Assembly (NCBI GenBank): GCA_947254665.1
Contig: CAMYEJ010000092.1
Location: 1 to 5,546 of the forward strand
Source of the DNA: an uncultured Peptoniphilus sp.
GTDB taxonomy: Bacteria; Bacillota; Clostridia; Tissierellales; Peptoniphilaceae
Reading direction: 5' to 3'
DNA length: 5,546 bases
A program made the translations under genes and the position numbers. Below the pieces are notes generated by a model, which saw only the letters and a program-made list of their open reading frames with translations, ran no database searches and had not been told where the DNA came from. Below, in pieces: positions 5,528 through 5,546 of this stretch; position 1 is the stretch's first letter, and each line of letters begins with the position of its first letter.

Positions 5528-5546
5528 ATGATAAGCAGGTATAATT
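5528..5546 (+). CDS. Possible start of a truncated gene (perhaps adenylosuccinate lyase, purB)
   Basis: An ATG at 5528 opens a frame reading MISRYN before the window ends. A weak ribosome binding site, GGCGGA (5516-5521), lies 6 bases upstream and a -10 box lies further up. Adenylosuccinate lyases often begin with M-I-x-R-Y, so purB is a reasonable guess, but six residues cannot prove it. An upstream ATG at 5514 stops after four codons and is unlikely to be the start. Confidence 0.35.

Overview
The window is AT-rich, with compact operons, AGGAG-type ribosome binding sites, hairpin/poly-T terminators and a T-box leader. These point to a low-GC Gram-positive bacterium (Bacillota). A small rubredoxin and a secreted binding domain fused to its own permease instead of being a lipoprotein suggest an anaerobe of the Clostridia/Tissierellia type. 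That placement is an inference from gene style, not from a marker gene.

Layout: (1) Positions 11-314 hold a sigma-A promoter and a T-box leader with a terminator/antiterminator switch. Folding Stem I by eye puts the codon AAA (lysine) in the specifier position. (2) Positions 341-2656 are a two-gene amino-acid ABC importer: a substrate-binding/permease fusion and its ATPase. The T-box should switch this operon on when uncharged tRNA-Lys accumulates, so the importer is probably for lysine or another cationic amino acid. (3) A bidirectional terminator (2692-2722) separates the operon from a convergent 53-residue rubredoxin gene on the minus strand (2726-2887). (4) Rubredoxin is divergent from a 132-residue RsbW/SpoIIAB-like ATPase (3043-3441). 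The shared interval (2888-3042) holds back-to-back sigma-A-type promoters with overlapping -35 boxes and a partial PerR-like box. Closer to the ATPase gene is an exact match to the sigma-B promoter consensus, GTTTAA-N13-GGGTAT. (5) After a terminator and a sigma-A-type promoter comes typA/bipA (3591-5411), a complete ribosome-associated GTPase, closed by a UUCG-loop terminator. (6) The last ~60 bases hold a promoter-like -10 box and the possible first codons of another gene, perhaps purB.

Most gene content is ordinary. The observations most worth a second look are the sigma-B-type promoter in front of a lone anti-sigma-factor-like gene, and the lysine-specific T-box on an importer, since lysine is more often sensed by the L-box riboswitch. 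I saw no mobile elements, CRISPR arrays, tRNA or rRNA genes.
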